Notes under the pieces: generated by a model
Told to the model about the DNA's origin: nothing
Database searches by the model: none
The model's input: only the letters and a program-made list of their open reading frames with translations
Translations under genes and position numbers: made by a program
Shown: piece by piece, positions 37,120-46,723 of the stretch
Layout of the letters: every line of letters begins with the position of its first letter
How positions within the stretch are numbered: position 1 is the stretch's first letter
Source of the DNA: Marinomonas sp. THO17
GTDB lineage: Bacteria > Pseudomonadota > Gammaproteobacteria > Pseudomonadales > Marinomonadaceae
Reading direction: 5' to 3'
DNA: 64,000 nt
Assembly (NCBI RefSeq): GCF_040436405.1
Contig: NZ_AP031575.1
Span: 434,001 to 498,000, forward strand

Positions 37120-38303
37120 GCTTGTATCATATCTTTTGTGTCAATTAGGCTGTCTACATAGATTTTTTTCAACACGTCTTTACTGATTCCTTTGCTCAAC
37201 AATTGATCAAAAGGGATCTTTTCCCAACGTCCTGACTCATAGGCTTCCACCATTCTTAAAATACCGCCTAAATTCCCTTGGTATTCCAACAATGCCTTTT
37301 TGATATTCACATCCAGAGGCAGATCTTTTAAAAGACTGTTGAGGTCTTCATCATAAAAACTGGGTAAATATGAAAATAAGCCTACTAAAAATGCCCCTTC
37401 CAATTTAGGAAACAAGGTAGCACAAATGTTTTGGCAGAAGTAAGCTCTTGAAACAGCCATAGAAAACAAGCAATCGGGCTTTCCTGAGACGCTGTTGAGC
37501 ATCACCAGTCCTAGCCATTTCACCAAATCTCTGACCCCAATAATCTCAACTGCACGTTGGGCATTAGAAACATTAAATTGACTGTGATATCGCGCTGTAT
37601 GGGTAAGTTTTATAATACGGTAAGTTAAGGTAGGGTCCTGTTCTATGCAATCTGCCAGTAACCGCGGAGAGGTTTCATGATTATTGAGATGGTCAAGTAA
37701 CTCAATCAAAATGTCTTTGTAAGCAAATATTCGCTTGCCAGTGACTTTGGATATTTTACGAATAAATGGGCCACTAAAATTGGCATTTGGCAAAACCGCT
37801 TTCAATACTTCAAAATCATGGGCTTTATGGATATTGTTAATCCATATATTTTTTGCGGCGATCTCGGTTTGTTCGGTAAAATTCAGAATATCATCAAGCG
37901 TGCATTTCTCTAAATCATATTCTACATACGAAAAAACATTGATGAAATCTGATTCATAGCTATTGGCGCATGGGTTTATCAATCCCAATTGGTAGCCAGC
38001 AAAGCGTGCATTTAATAGAACATCATAATACTTATCTTGATCTAACCCCTGGCAATCTATAAACAAAACAATCTGAGTATCGTTAAGTTGCGGAAGAGTC
38101 GATAATTGTTCAGGGTGGATAGCAAAAAAACCGAGTTTATTCTGAATGATTTCATTCAGATCCATATCAACAAACAATGTACTTATGAATGTCTTTTCAT
38201 CTTGGTATAAGTTAGTATCAGGGTATAAGAGCTGATAAGCAACGGTCTGGGATCTTTGATTAACGACAGCTTTTTGGCAGAAAAGTACTTCATCGTGATT
38301 CAT
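37116..38303 (-). CDS. EAL-like/HDOD signalling protein (YuxH type)
   Basis: 395 residues. The N-terminal half (about 5-190) has the fold of an EAL domain but lacks the E-A-L and metal-binding residues; for example AYQLLYPD stands where AYELLFR is normal. The C-terminal half (about 195-390) is an HDOD domain (LLADCIEQDPTLTYRIIKL, VEIIGVRDLVKWLGL). Such proteins do not degrade c-di-GMP but act as signalling scaffolds in motility and surface behaviour. GGGAAAC precedes the ATG. It is coupled with tatD and divergent from cheV. Confidence 0.88.
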   Translation of the reverse strand: MNHDEVLFCQKAVVNQRSQTVAYQLLYPDTNLYQDEKTFISTLFVDMDLNEIIQNKLGFFAIHPEQLSTLPQLNDTQIVLFIDCQGLDQDKYYDVLLNARFAGYQLGLINPCANSYESDFINVFSYVEYDLEKCTLDDILNFTEQTEIAAKNIWINNIHKAHDFEVLKAVLPNANFSGPFIRKISKVTGKRIFAYKDILIELLDHLNNHETSPRLLADCIEQDPTLTYRIIKLTHTARYHSQFNVSNAQRAVEIIGVRDLVKWLGLVMLNSVSGKPDCLFSMAVSRAYFCQNICATLFPKLEGAFLVGLFSYLPSFYDEDLNSLLKDLPLDVNIKKALLEYQGNLGGILRMVEAYESGRWEKIPFDQLLSKGISKDVLKKIYVDSLIDTKDMIQA

Positions 38304-38419
38304 TTTGTTTCCCTACGTAAAGAAAGACGTCACAAAAAAATACTGTAAGCCATAGCTGAATGCAATATCATGGTTATAATGGAATAACGCCTTAATTAGA
38401 AAATTGTGTGGAGTGATGT

Positions 38420-39355
38420 ATGGCGAGCATGTTAGACGCTGTAGACCAAAGAACCAAACTGGTAGGTGAGAACCGCTTAGAATTGCTAATGTTCCGACTC
38501 GGCGGAATGCAAATGTTTGCAATTAATGTCTTTAAAGTTCAAGAAGTCGTACAGTTACCAAAACTCAACTTAATGCCACATCGTCATCCCTCTGTTGCGG
38601 GAGTGACACATTTCCGTAATCGTACTATTCCAGTCATTGATTTGTCAGAATCCATTGGTATGAAACCCATTGAGAGAAATGAATCTTGCAATCTTATTGT
38701 TACTGAATACAACAATACGGTACAAGGCTTTATGGTGGGTGAGGTTGATCGCATTATCAATATGAACTGGAATGAGATTTTACCACCACCAGATGGGGCA
38801 GGACGTCAGCATTATTTGACTGCCATCACTCGTGTAAGCGATCGCATTGTTGAAATCATAGACGTAGAAAAAGTATTGGCTGAAATTTCACCTTATGACA
38901 GTACAGTAAGTGATGAAGTAATCGATAATGATCTTCTGGCTCTAGCGAAAGGTTTAGAAGTGCTAGTTGTTGATGATTCCTCTGTTGGTTTGGCTCAATG
39001 TCGTTCAACATTGGATTTTATGGGCATTACAGTCCATACAGCAACGGATGGTAAGCGTGGCCTTGAGAAATTAAAGAAATGGGCTGACGAAGGTGAAACC
39101 GTACCAGATAAGCTCTTAATGATGATAACAGACGCTGAAATGCCAGAAATGGATGGCTATCGATTGACGAGGGAAGTTCGTGAAGATGCACGTCTTAAAG
39201 ATTTATACATTGTACTACATACTTCCTTGAGTGGTAGCTTCAATAAAGCCATGGTACAAAAAGTAGGGTGTGATGATTTTTTATCAAAATTCCAGCCAGA
39301 TAAATTGGCGAGCTTAATTCAAGAGCGTATCCGTAGCGTTGTTCATCGAGAATAA
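38420..39355 (+). CDS. cheV: Chemotaxis adaptor CheV
   Basis: 311 residues: a CheW domain (about 15-155) that couples receptors to CheA, then a response-regulator domain (about 178-305). The phospho-acceptor is D238 in ITDAEMPEMDGY; the acidic pair is VVDDSS (about 183-188), with the switch Thr in LHTSLSG. No other chemotaxis gene is in the window, so it is an orphan cheV, which is common. GGAG precedes the ATG at suitable spacing. Confidence 0.95.
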   Translation: MASMLDAVDQRTKLVGENRLELLMFRLGGMQMFAINVFKVQEVVQLPKLNLMPHRHPSVAGVTHFRNRTIPVIDLSESIGMKPIERNESCNLIVTEYNNTVQGFMVGEVDRIINMNWNEILPPPDGAGRQHYLTAITRVSDRIVEIIDVEKVLAEISPYDSTVSDEVIDNDLLALAKGLEVLVVDDSSVGLAQCRSTLDFMGITVHTATDGKRGLEKLKKWADEGETVPDKLLMMITDAEMPEMDGYRLTREVREDARLKDLYIVLHTSLSGSFNKAMVQKVGCDDFLSKFQPDKLASLIQERIRSVVHRE

Positions 39356-39367
39356 TGTTTAATGATG

Positions 39368-39386
39368 AGAGGGCATTTGGCCCTCT
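39368..39386 (+). terminator. Probable terminator of cheV
   Basis: Seven-bp stem AGAGGGC/GCCCTCT with a five-base loop right after the cheV stop. The T run is weak. Confidence 0.5.
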
Positions 39387-39443
39387 AAATCTGTTTAATA
39401 TGGCTTTTGTTCTCTTATTTATCTTTTCAATTGACCTGATTTA

Positions 39444-40265
39444 ATGATCATTAAACTCTCGGTGTTGTTTTTTTTTATTGGTGTCATGGCGGGCGTTATT
39501 AATCGTTACACACCTATCTCACGGTCTATTCTAAGTCTTACTTGCGGTTATTTCTTCTTACCCGTGCTTGGCATTAATCTGGCGAGCTTTTATCCCTATT
39601 TATTGGCCAGTGTGCTGGTGGCGTGTTTGCCTGTTTGCCTCTATGTATGGTTAAAAAAATTGCGTCATGTAGAGCCCCAAAAACTGGTGTTTAAATACGC
39701 TCCAGGCATTTCTATGGGGGCAGTTGTTGGTGCGCAGTTAGTGAGTATATTGTCCTACAAAGTACTGATTATAGTCTTGTCAGTATTTCTTTTTTCTTTA
39801 CTCTTGATTCAATCCTATAGATTAATTAGCCATGTTAATGGAAGCGTCATATTACATTCACACGTCAATAAGTGGCTTAAAGCATTAAAACCTTTGCCGC
39901 TAGGAATGTTTTTAGGCACAGGCGCCGTTCTTTTTGCTGATGATTGCCATACTGTCTCAAAGAGTGTCCTTGATGGGGCTGACTCACATCAGCCTGACAA
40001 TCAAAATGGACTAAGTGTGTTTGTTTGTTTTGCGGCAATGATAGGATTTGTTTTTCCAGCAGTACAACCCGTATTCATTGATGTGAATGTGTCAATGGAT
40101 TGGTTTGCTGGTTTAGTGTGTTTGCCCATTTCTATGAGTCTGGCCGCTGGACTTTTTATTGCGGCTTGTTTTCCAGCTTGGACAATTAATGATTTTGAAA
40201 AAAAATTCATTTCTTTTTGTATCATTCTGTATCTGGTTATCTGTTTGATACGCATTTGGTTTTAG
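39444..40265 (+). CDS. TSUP-family (TauE/SafE-like) membrane protein
   Basis: 273 residues with about eight membrane helices in two groups. The loop segment FKYAPGISMGAVVGAQL resembles the TauE/SafE repeat (P-G-x-x-x-G-A-x-x-G), and a second weaker repeat begins PLGMFLGTGAV. TSUP proteins move sulfite, sulfonates or other small anions. The ribosome site is weak. It lies 100 bases upstream of hemH on the same strand. The family call is moderate; the substrate is unknown. Confidence 0.65.
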   Translation: MIIKLSVLFFFIGVMAGVINRYTPISRSILSLTCGYFFLPVLGINLASFYPYLLASVLVACLPVCLYVWLKKLRHVEPQKLVFKYAPGISMGAVVGAQLVSILSYKVLIIVLSVFLFSLLLIQSYRLISHVNGSVILHSHVNKWLKALKPLPLGMFLGTGAVLFADDCHTVSKSVLDGADSHQPDNQNGLSVFVCFAAMIGFVFPAVQPVFIDVNVSMDWFAGLVCLPISMSLAAGLFIAACFPAWTINDFEKKFISFCIILYLVICLIRIWF

Positions 40266-40367
40266 CAAGTAAAAGAAGTCATTTGACCGTAAAATAACGT
40301 GTTTTTACACCTTGTTAATTTACTGTTGGCCTATAATAAGCAAGGATTTTCTAAAGGGTTTAATTCC

Positions 40368-41357
40368 ATGAAAAAAAATAATATTGGCGTTTTAATGATG
40401 AATCTTGGTACGCCAGATGCCCCAGAAACAGGGGCGGTAAGGCGCTACTTGAGAGAATTTTTATCTGACCGTCGGGTTGTGGATCTAACCCCATTGCTTT
40501 GGAAACCTATCCTAAATCTTATTATTCTTACCATAAGACCACCAAAAGTGTCTAAGGTCTATCAGCAAGTATGGATGGACGATGGTTCGCCTTTATTGGT
40601 ACTAAGTCAAAGACTAAAAGACAAACTCAAGATACAGCTCACGGAAGAATTTCCAATGCCGATCGCCATTGAGTTGGCCATGACTTATGGCAATCCTAGT
40701 GTTGAAAAGGCGGCTCAAAGTTTGCGCGAACAGGGGGTCAATAAAATTTTGGTACTGCCTATGTATCCACAATTTTCATCCACGACAACCGCTGCAGCAT
40801 ACGATCGCCTAATGCGTTCATTAAAATCATGTCCGCATTGGCCTGAATTGCATTTGTTGGAAGATTACGCTGATCATCCATTGTATATCACTGCCTTAGC
40901 AAATTCGGTAAAAGCACAATGGGAATTACAAGGAGAGAGACGTCATCTGGTCTTTTCTTATCATGGCATTCCTAAGCGTTATGTCGGCAAAGGCGACCCT
41001 TATCAGCGTCGTTGTGAACTGACTAGTCGATTAGTCGCTGAAGAGTTAGAGCTGGACGATCAGGATTGGACGCATGTTTATCAATCTCGCTTTGGCCGTG
41101 AAGAGTGGTTAAAACCCTACGCTGATGAGACCTTACGAGCCATGCCGGAAATGGGCATTAAGAAAATTAATGTTATTAGTCCTGCGTTTTCAATCGATTG
41201 TATCGAGACTTTGGAAGAAATTACGCTGGAATTAGGTGATGAATTCAAACAACATGGTGGCGTCGCATTTGATTACATTCCTGCATTGAATGACAGCTCA
41301 GATCAAATCGCCTTATACATGAGCTTAATTGAAGAACACATAAAAAATTGGACTTAA
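40368..41357 (+). CDS. hemH: Ferrochelatase
   Basis: 329 residues from the ATG at 40368 (AAAGGG upstream); the longer ORF start at 40299 adds 23 residues not found in the family. It inserts ferrous iron into protoporphyrin IX, the last step of haem synthesis. Seen: LMMNLGTPDAPE at the start, catalytic His in FSYHGIPKRYV, QSRFGREEWLKPY, and the Glu-containing SPAFSIDCIETLEEI. A HAD hydrolase follows after one base, probably co-transcribed. Confidence 0.95.
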   Translation: MKKNNIGVLMMNLGTPDAPETGAVRRYLREFLSDRRVVDLTPLLWKPILNLIILTIRPPKVSKVYQQVWMDDGSPLLVLSQRLKDKLKIQLTEEFPMPIAIELAMTYGNPSVEKAAQSLREQGVNKILVLPMYPQFSSTTTAAAYDRLMRSLKSCPHWPELHLLEDYADHPLYITALANSVKAQWELQGERRHLVFSYHGIPKRYVGKGDPYQRRCELTSRLVAEELELDDQDWTHVYQSRFGREEWLKPYADETLRAMPEMGIKKINVISPAFSIDCIETLEEITLELGDEFKQHGGVAFDYIPALNDSSDQIALYMSLIEEHIKNWT

Positions 41358-41358
41358 C

Positions 41359-42096
41359 ATGACTACGAATCGCCAAGCTTTCAAATTCATAGCTTTTGAT
41401 GCCGATGATACCTTGTGGCGAAATGAAGAAATTTTTATGAATGCACAAGATGAATTCATTCATTTATTGTCACCATATCATGATGAAGTTTATGTGCGCG
41501 AACACTTAGCTGAAGTGCAAATTAGAAATCTTGAACATTTTGGTTATGGTATCAAAGGCTTCACCTTGTCTATGATAGAAACAGCGATAGAGCTGACGGA
41601 AGGCCGAATTCTTGGCAGCGAAATTCACGAAATTATCGCTTTAGCCAAATGCATGGTTGCTATGCCGGTTGAGGTTTTACCCAATATTGAAAACGTATTG
41701 AAGACGCTAAAGAAAGAGCATAAATTATTCGTCATTACCAAAGGTGATTTATTGGATCAAGAAAGTAAATTAGCACGTTCAGGGATTGTTGATTACTTTG
41801 ATGCGATAGAAATTGTCAGTGATAAAACAGCGGCCACCTACGAATCGATTTTGCTTCGTCATCAGATAAAAAAAGAAGATTTTTTAATGATAGGCAATTC
41901 ATTAAAATCAGACGTGCTGCCAGTGTTAGATATTGGCTGTCAAGCCATACATATTCCTTATCACAGTACATGGGCTCATGAACAAGTAGATGACGCAGTG
42001 CTCGCTGAATACGACAACTTGATTCAATTGAAAGAGGCTGGTGATATTTTGACTTTTATCAATCAACATGAGTCGACCACTTTTGCCACTGTTTAA
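41359..42096 (+). CDS. HAD-superfamily hydrolase
   Basis: 245 residues. Motif I FDADDTLWRNE (nucleophile and acid Asp), motif II VITKGD (Thr), motif III Lys in the KLARSG region, and motif IV MIGNSLKSDVLP. The helical cap between motifs I and II makes it subclass I, the group of phosphoglycolate-phosphatase-like enzymes. Substrate unknown. It directly follows hemH. Confidence 0.88.
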   Translation: MTTNRQAFKFIAFDADDTLWRNEEIFMNAQDEFIHLLSPYHDEVYVREHLAEVQIRNLEHFGYGIKGFTLSMIETAIELTEGRILGSEIHEIIALAKCMVAMPVEVLPNIENVLKTLKKEHKLFVITKGDLLDQESKLARSGIVDYFDAIEIVSDKTAATYESILLRHQIKKEDFLMIGNSLKSDVLPVLDIGCQAIHIPYHSTWAHEQVDDAVLAEYDNLIQLKEAGDILTFINQHESTTFATV

Positions 42097-42131
42097 ATAA
42101 AATGTGTTGCTACTTTTTTTCTGCTTGATAA

Positions 42132-42506
42132 GTGAAAATGATGAAAAAAATACTAATATCCTTATGCCTAATTTTATTCATGTCCTCCTCTCTGGCGGCA
42201 GCGTCCAATGTTGAGCAAGCGCAAGAAAGTGCTGCGGATATGTGGGATAAAACCCAGCAGGCGGCTGTTGAATTCGCAGATAAAGCCTCAATCACCGCGA
42301 ATGATTTGGGAGATAAAATCATTCATCACGGTTCCATAGCAGGCGATAAAGCCGCTGATATTAGCTCTGACGTATGGCAAGCCATGAAACAGGTGGGGGC
42401 AGAAACCGCCGAAGTGGCCCGACATGGAGCAGATAACGTTCGAAATCTATTTCAAAAAGAAGAAGCACAGTGTCAGCAAGATTCTGCACTTTGTTTTAAG
42501 GATTAG
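42132..42506 (+). CDS. Small secreted helical protein, unknown function
   Basis: About 124 residues from the GTG at 42132, or 121-122 from ATG at 42138/42141; the ribosome site does not decide. A signal peptide is clear (KKILISLCLILFMSSSLAAA, cleavage near residue 25). The mature part is amphipathic helix with repeated A-D-K and D-K-A patterns (WDKTQQAAVEFADKAS, GDKAADISSDVWQAMK), and ends with a Cys pair (CQQDSALC) that could form a disulfide. I do not recognise a family; the pattern recalls stress-related periplasmic or LEA-like proteins. Confidence 0.65.
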   Translation: MKMMKKILISLCLILFMSSSLAAASNVEQAQESAADMWDKTQQAAVEFADKASITANDLGDKIIHHGSIAGDKAADISSDVWQAMKQVGAETAEVARHGADNVRNLFQKEEAQCQQDSALCFKD

Positions 42507-42535
42507 CTTTTATCATATTGGTGTAATCGATAAGC

Positions 42536-43045
42536 ATGGCTCAAGATAAGGATTCGACACATCCTCCAGACAACCATTGGGAAGAAGAGTTTCTTCAGCA
42601 AGATGACGCGCATATAGCGGCTGCTCAGGTGCGTTACCGTTGTCCGAAGTGCCAAAGCTATCTGCAAAAACGCAATGGATCAAATGGCGTATTCTGGGGC
42701 TGTGAAGCCTATCCAAGTTGTGATTACACTGCTAATGATGAAGATGGCATACCTGTTAGGGCAAAGCGTTATCTCTGTCCTGCTTGCCAATCGCCGTTAC
42801 GGCGCAAACAATTTAAAGACAATGTGTTTTGGGGATGCTCAAATTACCCCGACTGTAAAGTGACAGTAGAAGATGATAATGGCGTTCCTTCTGCTACTAA
42901 AAAGTACCCCTGTCGTGTTTGTGGCCATTATTTGGTGCGAAAAAAAAGTAAGAACGGCTATTTTTGGGGCTGTATTAACTATCCTAAATGCACCAATACG
43001 TTAAATGATGACAAAGGACTGCCAGTATTACGTAAGAAGCGGTGA
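42536..43045 (+). CDS. Protein with three topoisomerase-type zinc ribbons (YrdD-like)
   Basis: 169 residues containing three copies of the C4 zinc finger found at the end of DNA topoisomerase I: CPKCQSYLQKR...FWGCEAYPSC, CPACQSPLRRK...FWGCSNYPDC and CRVCGHYLVRK...FWGCINYPKC. Each ends in an acidic N/D-D-x-G turn. It is probably a nucleic-acid binder; E. coli YrdD is similar. It is convergent with the epimerase gene, two bases between stops. Confidence 0.88.
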   Translation: MAQDKDSTHPPDNHWEEEFLQQDDAHIAAAQVRYRCPKCQSYLQKRNGSNGVFWGCEAYPSCDYTANDEDGIPVRAKRYLCPACQSPLRRKQFKDNVFWGCSNYPDCKVTVEDDNGVPSATKKYPCRVCGHYLVRKKSKNGYFWGCINYPKCTNTLNDDKGLPVLRKKR

Positions 43046-43047
43046 GG

Positions 43048-43959
43048 TCACTTCAAATTGAGCTCTTGCTGGTAGGCATTATGACTTGCCTCAATATTTT
43101 CTAATGCAGGCACCAAATCCGGGTAGATAAATTCATAGCCTTGTTGCTGTAAATGAGAAGGCAATACTTTTGGTCCTAAGGTTAGTAAAGTTGACATTTC
43201 ACCGAAGATCATTTGCAGAACAAATGAAGGGGTCCATAAAATACTAGGTCGATTTAAACCTTTTGCATATTGTTTGGCAAACTCTTCCTGTGTCACATTA
43301 TTGGGGGCGACCAAATTATAAATACCACGGAAATTTGGGTCTTCCATCGCATTTAAAATGCACTTTTTCACATCTTCAATGTGAACCCAGTTGAACCATT
43401 GCTTGCCACTACCAATAGGCCCGCCTAGACCTAAGCGGAATGGCAGGCGTAATTTGGCTAACGCTCCACCATCTCCTAACACTACACCCAATCTAAGAAT
43501 AACTAATCGTGTTTCATCATTAGTGTGGCTGGTTACAGCTTGTTCCCATAAATCACAAAGCTCATGTGCAAAACCAGGCTGAGTAGGGCTATTTTCATCT
43601 AAATCCATTTGGTTGCTTGGTCCGTAAAAACCAACCGCAGACATAGATATAATGGTTTTGGGTACCTGATGCAGCAAATCAAACACCCGATGGGTAAGGT
43701 TGACGCGGCTGTTGATCAGGGCTTCTTTGCGTTTTCGGGTCCAACGTTTAGCCGCAATGTTTTCCCCAGCGAGATTAATAAAAACATCGAAAGTAAAGTC
43801 CAATTGAGATAAAGCGGAAAAATCGATCTGTTTTACCTGGTCGGAGAGTTTTTTGGACTTCTTGCGTACTAAAGCATAGATGTTGGCATTAGGACTAATC
43901 AGCTCTTCCAGAAGTGATTGTCCTATGAAACCTGTCGCACCTGTGATCAGAATATTCAT
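43048..43959 (-). CDS. NAD-dependent epimerase/dehydratase-like protein, TIGR01777/YfcH type
   Basis: 303 residues of the extended SDR family. NAD motif ITGATGFIGQSL at the N-terminus, then the family blocks NLAGENIAAKRWT, MSAVGFYG with the active-site Tyr, GDGGALAKLRLPFRLGLGGPIG, WFNWVHIEDV and YNLVAPN. The C-terminal part has the DUF1731-like segment LPSHLQQQGYEFIYP. Function in bacteria is poorly known. Single gene, divergent from the CbiX-like gene. Confidence 0.9.
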   Translation of the reverse strand: MNILITGATGFIGQSLLEELISPNANIYALVRKKSKKLSDQVKQIDFSALSQLDFTFDVFINLAGENIAAKRWTRKRKEALINSRVNLTHRVFDLLHQVPKTIISMSAVGFYGPSNQMDLDENSPTQPGFAHELCDLWEQAVTSHTNDETRLVILRLGVVLGDGGALAKLRLPFRLGLGGPIGSGKQWFNWVHIEDVKKCILNAMEDPNFRGIYNLVAPNNVTQEEFAKQYAKGLNRPSILWTPSFVLQMIFGEMSTLLTLGPKVLPSHLQQQGYEFIYPDLVPALENIEASHNAYQQELNLK

Positions 43960-44120
43960 CTTAGCTGCCTTTTCTCTTTGCCTGTCTTAAAATCTAGTAG
44001 AAACGCATCAAAATGGAAACTGGATCATATTAAAACAGATTCACTTCTGTTCATGTCTAGGTCTGTAGTATTTATGTCTAGCTCGGTCGACTCTTTTAAT
44101 ACTTCTTTTTAATCAATATG

Positions 44121-44140
44121 TTATGCCTTTATTGGCATAA
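44121..44140. promoter_or_regulatory. Dyad in the intergenic region
   Basis: TTATGCC-N6-GGCATAA lies in the 300-base divergent region between the YfcH-like and CbiX-like genes (43960-44258). There is no T run, so it looks more like a protein-binding site than a terminator. The rest of this region shows no gene. Confidence 0.35.
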
Positions 44141-44258
44141 GCTTAGAAGGGCTTATTGGTATGTTGTTAAAGCATTTTAACGTTTTTTTACGTGGCACCT
44201 TCTTTTTCTTGAATAGGATGGCTAAAATGGTCGTTAGTTCGATTTATTAGGTAAGATA

Positions 44259-44636
44259 ATGCAACGCAAAGAATACGATCACATCATTCTTCTTGCACAC
44301 GGAAGTCCTGACCCTCTTTGGAAAGAACCTTTCGAAACCCTGCATCAACGCGTTACTGCACTGTATGGTGAAGACAACACCAGTTTGGCTTATATGGAGT
44401 TAACAACGCCGTCTTTACAAGACGTCGTACATGCTCTCGCCCCTGAAGTAACATCAGTAGCGGTTTTGCCATTATTTTTAGCCGTTGGACGTCATTTGCG
44501 TTCAGACGTACCTGCGCAAATAGCAGAGCTTCAATCAGAACAGCGTAATATCGTGTTATTACCACCAGTCGGTGACGATGACATAGTAAAGCAAGCCATG
44601 GAAAGTGTGATAGCTGGATATTTAGGTAAGGAATGA
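44259..44636 (+). CDS. CbiX/SirB-type short chelatase
   Basis: 125 residues, the size of the small homodimeric CbiX (CbiXS) chelatases. The metal-binding start is ILLAHGSPDPLWKEPFE with the catalytic His, and the second His lies in PLFLAVGRHLRSD. It inserts Co or Fe (sirohaem type) into a tetrapyrrole; which one is not clear. No cobalamin genes are nearby. It lies about 40 bases upstream of mksF and could share its promoter. Confidence 0.85.
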   Translation: MQRKEYDHIILLAHGSPDPLWKEPFETLHQRVTALYGEDNTSLAYMELTTPSLQDVVHALAPEVTSVAVLPLFLAVGRHLRSDVPAQIAELQSEQRNIVLLPPVGDDDIVKQAMESVIAGYLGKE

Positions 44637-44675
44637 GAATGCAATTGTTTTTAGTGATGAGATGGAGCCAATGCT

Positions 44676-46067
44676 ATGCTGTTTAGCCATTTGCCAGATG
44701 AGATTTTTCAGGCATTAAGCGGTTCGAATAAGGCTCTTGTCGAGGCGGTATTATCTGATTTAGCCGATGTTTTCTATGATCACGCTGAGGATCCTATTAA
44801 GGACAAATCCACCATCATAGAATCGATAGAAGATACCCTTCATAAATTGGATACTCTGTCATGGCATGAGGATCAAAAAGAGTCCTTTGATTCACCTAAG
44901 ACAATTCACGATTATGCATTACGTATATATCATCGTTTGGTCAATACCGGCTGGCTAGTAGAAGAACAAGAACTGTATCGTGTTAGTGTGTTGATGACTC
45001 CGCAAATCTCTATGCTGCTACGATCTCTGGTGGAAATTAGCCGTCACGGTAAACGTAATTATGGTGCAACGGTGCTAAGTATCTTGAGCAATCTAGAAGC
45101 CGTAGCGAAACACCCCAAAGAACGTGGTGTTACTTTAAGACAATCCGCCGAAGCTGCTCGTGAATTCTCAGCCCACTTGAACCAAATTCTTCTAGGTATA
45201 CGTAGTCTACAAAGAGAACTCTTTGCGAGCCGAGATCCTAAGGCCATAGTCTCTGGCTTTTTTGAATTATTTGTAGAAGGTATCTTAATTGCCGATTACA
45301 AAACCATTAAGACCAGCAACAATCCATTCCGTTTTCGTCGTCAAATCCTCGAATTGACACAGGAATTCCTCTCTAATCCAATAACCCTGGGGCAGGTAGC
45401 CCAATGTTATGTCGACCAACAGGTTATCACTATGGCCGAAGCCCAAGTCATGGTAGAGAGGGATTGTCGTGATATTATGCAAACCTTTAGCAATATTGAA
45501 CAACGTCTTGAACGTATTGATGAATATCGCTATCGACTTGAAAAACGTGCCGCTGATACGGCACGATATATGGACAGCTCTCGTCCCGGTATGGCGACGA
45601 AAATCGCCGGAATAATAAGCGACGTGGCAGAATACGATCACTTGCCAAGCTTAACACAAGTGATTGGTGCAAAATTTGTTGGAATGTCTTCAGCAGCACA
45701 GCCGACTAAGCGTCGAGAGCCGCCACCACCACGAATCATGACACCAGCTGAAGTGTCTGCCGATGCGATTAAATTCCGCGATCAACAACGTCGTTTCCAT
45801 GAAGCTCGTCAAGTGACGGTTGCTAAGATGCAAACTTACTTAGAGAAACAAATGGCGGCGGAAAAAGAAAAACATATCTTGGAATTCACCATTAATTCAG
45901 TTGAAGATTTTGTATGCTTTGACCATTTGCGCTACATAGGCTCGTTGGGCGTCAACTCAAAGAAACTGGAAAATGTGTTTGAAATTCAATTTACCGATCA
46001 ATATTTAGATGTTCATGATTTCGTTGAATGCCGAGAGTTCAATGTCGTACGTAGGAGCGAAGCGTAA
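44676..46067 (+). CDS. mksF: MksF, kleisin-like subunit of the MksBEF condensin (JetA-like)
   Basis: 463 residues. Helical N-terminal domain (winged-helix type, about 1-120), a middle helical part with QTFSNIEQRLERIDEYRYRLEKR, a Pro-rich linker (EPPPPRIMTPAEVS near 350) and a C-terminal domain that should contact the MksB head. It matches MksF of the Pseudomonas MksBEF system and JetA of Wadjet by gene order and character. The kleisin bridges the MksB dimer. GGAG precedes the ATG. mksE overlaps its stop by one base. Confidence 0.88.
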   Translation: MLFSHLPDEIFQALSGSNKALVEAVLSDLADVFYDHAEDPIKDKSTIIESIEDTLHKLDTLSWHEDQKESFDSPKTIHDYALRIYHRLVNTGWLVEEQELYRVSVLMTPQISMLLRSLVEISRHGKRNYGATVLSILSNLEAVAKHPKERGVTLRQSAEAAREFSAHLNQILLGIRSLQRELFASRDPKAIVSGFFELFVEGILIADYKTIKTSNNPFRFRRQILELTQEFLSNPITLGQVAQCYVDQQVITMAEAQVMVERDCRDIMQTFSNIEQRLERIDEYRYRLEKRAADTARYMDSSRPGMATKIAGIISDVAEYDHLPSLTQVIGAKFVGMSSAAQPTKRREPPPPRIMTPAEVSADAIKFRDQQRRFHEARQVTVAKMQTYLEKQMAAEKEKHILEFTINSVEDFVCFDHLRYIGSLGVNSKKLENVFEIQFTDQYLDVHDFVECREFNVVRRSEA

Positions 46068-46714
46068 TGCTTAGAGAATTAAAAAAGGTCGTTGAAGAGT
46101 CAGGAAAGGATGCGCAAGAATTCCAACAGACTGCTAACTATGTCATTGCCAATCAATTTGCCAGCGCATATAAACATGGACAACGTAAACATTACCTACT
46201 ACTTGAGTCTTACCAAGAGTATTTTGATCGTCTTTTTGACGCTCTGGGCATGAAACTTTATATAAATGAAAATGAGCGTTTGGCTGGCGTCTTACCAATT
46301 CAACGAGAAGCCTTCGTACGATTAAAAACAGACGAAACACTCTTCCTACTCGTACTGCGTCAAATTTATGAAGAAAAGGTGGAAAATTTTGAAGTTGACA
46401 ACGGTTTTGTGGCTACCAATACCCACACAATTTTGGACCGATTTGTACACCTAGTAAAACGTGAAATCCCCAGTGAAACACGTTTTAAAGATATCTTATC
46501 TCTCTTTAGCCGTCATGGTGTGATCATACGCGGTAAGACATACGAAGAAGACAGTAAAAATCAAATAATCAACATCACACCTGTGGTGCGTTTGATTGTG
46601 ACAGAAGCGTATCTAAGACAATTAGAGTCTTTTAATGGTACAGACCCTGATGACGATGACACGGAAAGCAATGAAAGCGATGTTGAACTCACATCTGAAA
46701 TCAACCAAGACTAG
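46067..46714 (+). CDS. mksE: MksE, winged-helix (kite) subunit of MksBEF (JetB-like)
   Basis: 215 residues, the DUF4194/MksE size, with tandem winged-helix character (YQEYFDRLFDALGMKLYINENE, VRLKTDETLFLLVLRQIYEEK) and an acidic tail (DPDDDDTESNESDVE). It binds MksF and DNA. It is translationally coupled to mksF (TAATG), with GGAG nine bases before the ATG. mksB follows after nine bases. Confidence 0.88.
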   Translation: MLRELKKVVEESGKDAQEFQQTANYVIANQFASAYKHGQRKHYLLLESYQEYFDRLFDALGMKLYINENERLAGVLPIQREAFVRLKTDETLFLLVLRQIYEEKVENFEVDNGFVATNTHTILDRFVHLVKREIPSETRFKDILSLFSRHGVIIRGKTYEEDSKNQIINITPVVRLIVTEAYLRQLESFNGTDPDDDDTESNESDVELTSEINQD

Positions 46715-46723
46715 GGCCTGAAA

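Noticed and set aside
40299-40367. Upstream extension of hemH
   Set aside because: The extra 23 residues do not belong to the ferrochelatase family and the ATG at 40368 has a ribosome site.
42110-42322. Minus-strand ORF overlapping the small secreted protein gene
   Set aside because: It is the antisense shadow of a gene with a clear signal peptide and has no ribosome site.
44121-44140. TTATGCC/GGCATAA hairpin as a terminator
   Set aside because: There is no T run on either side and it lies between divergent genes.
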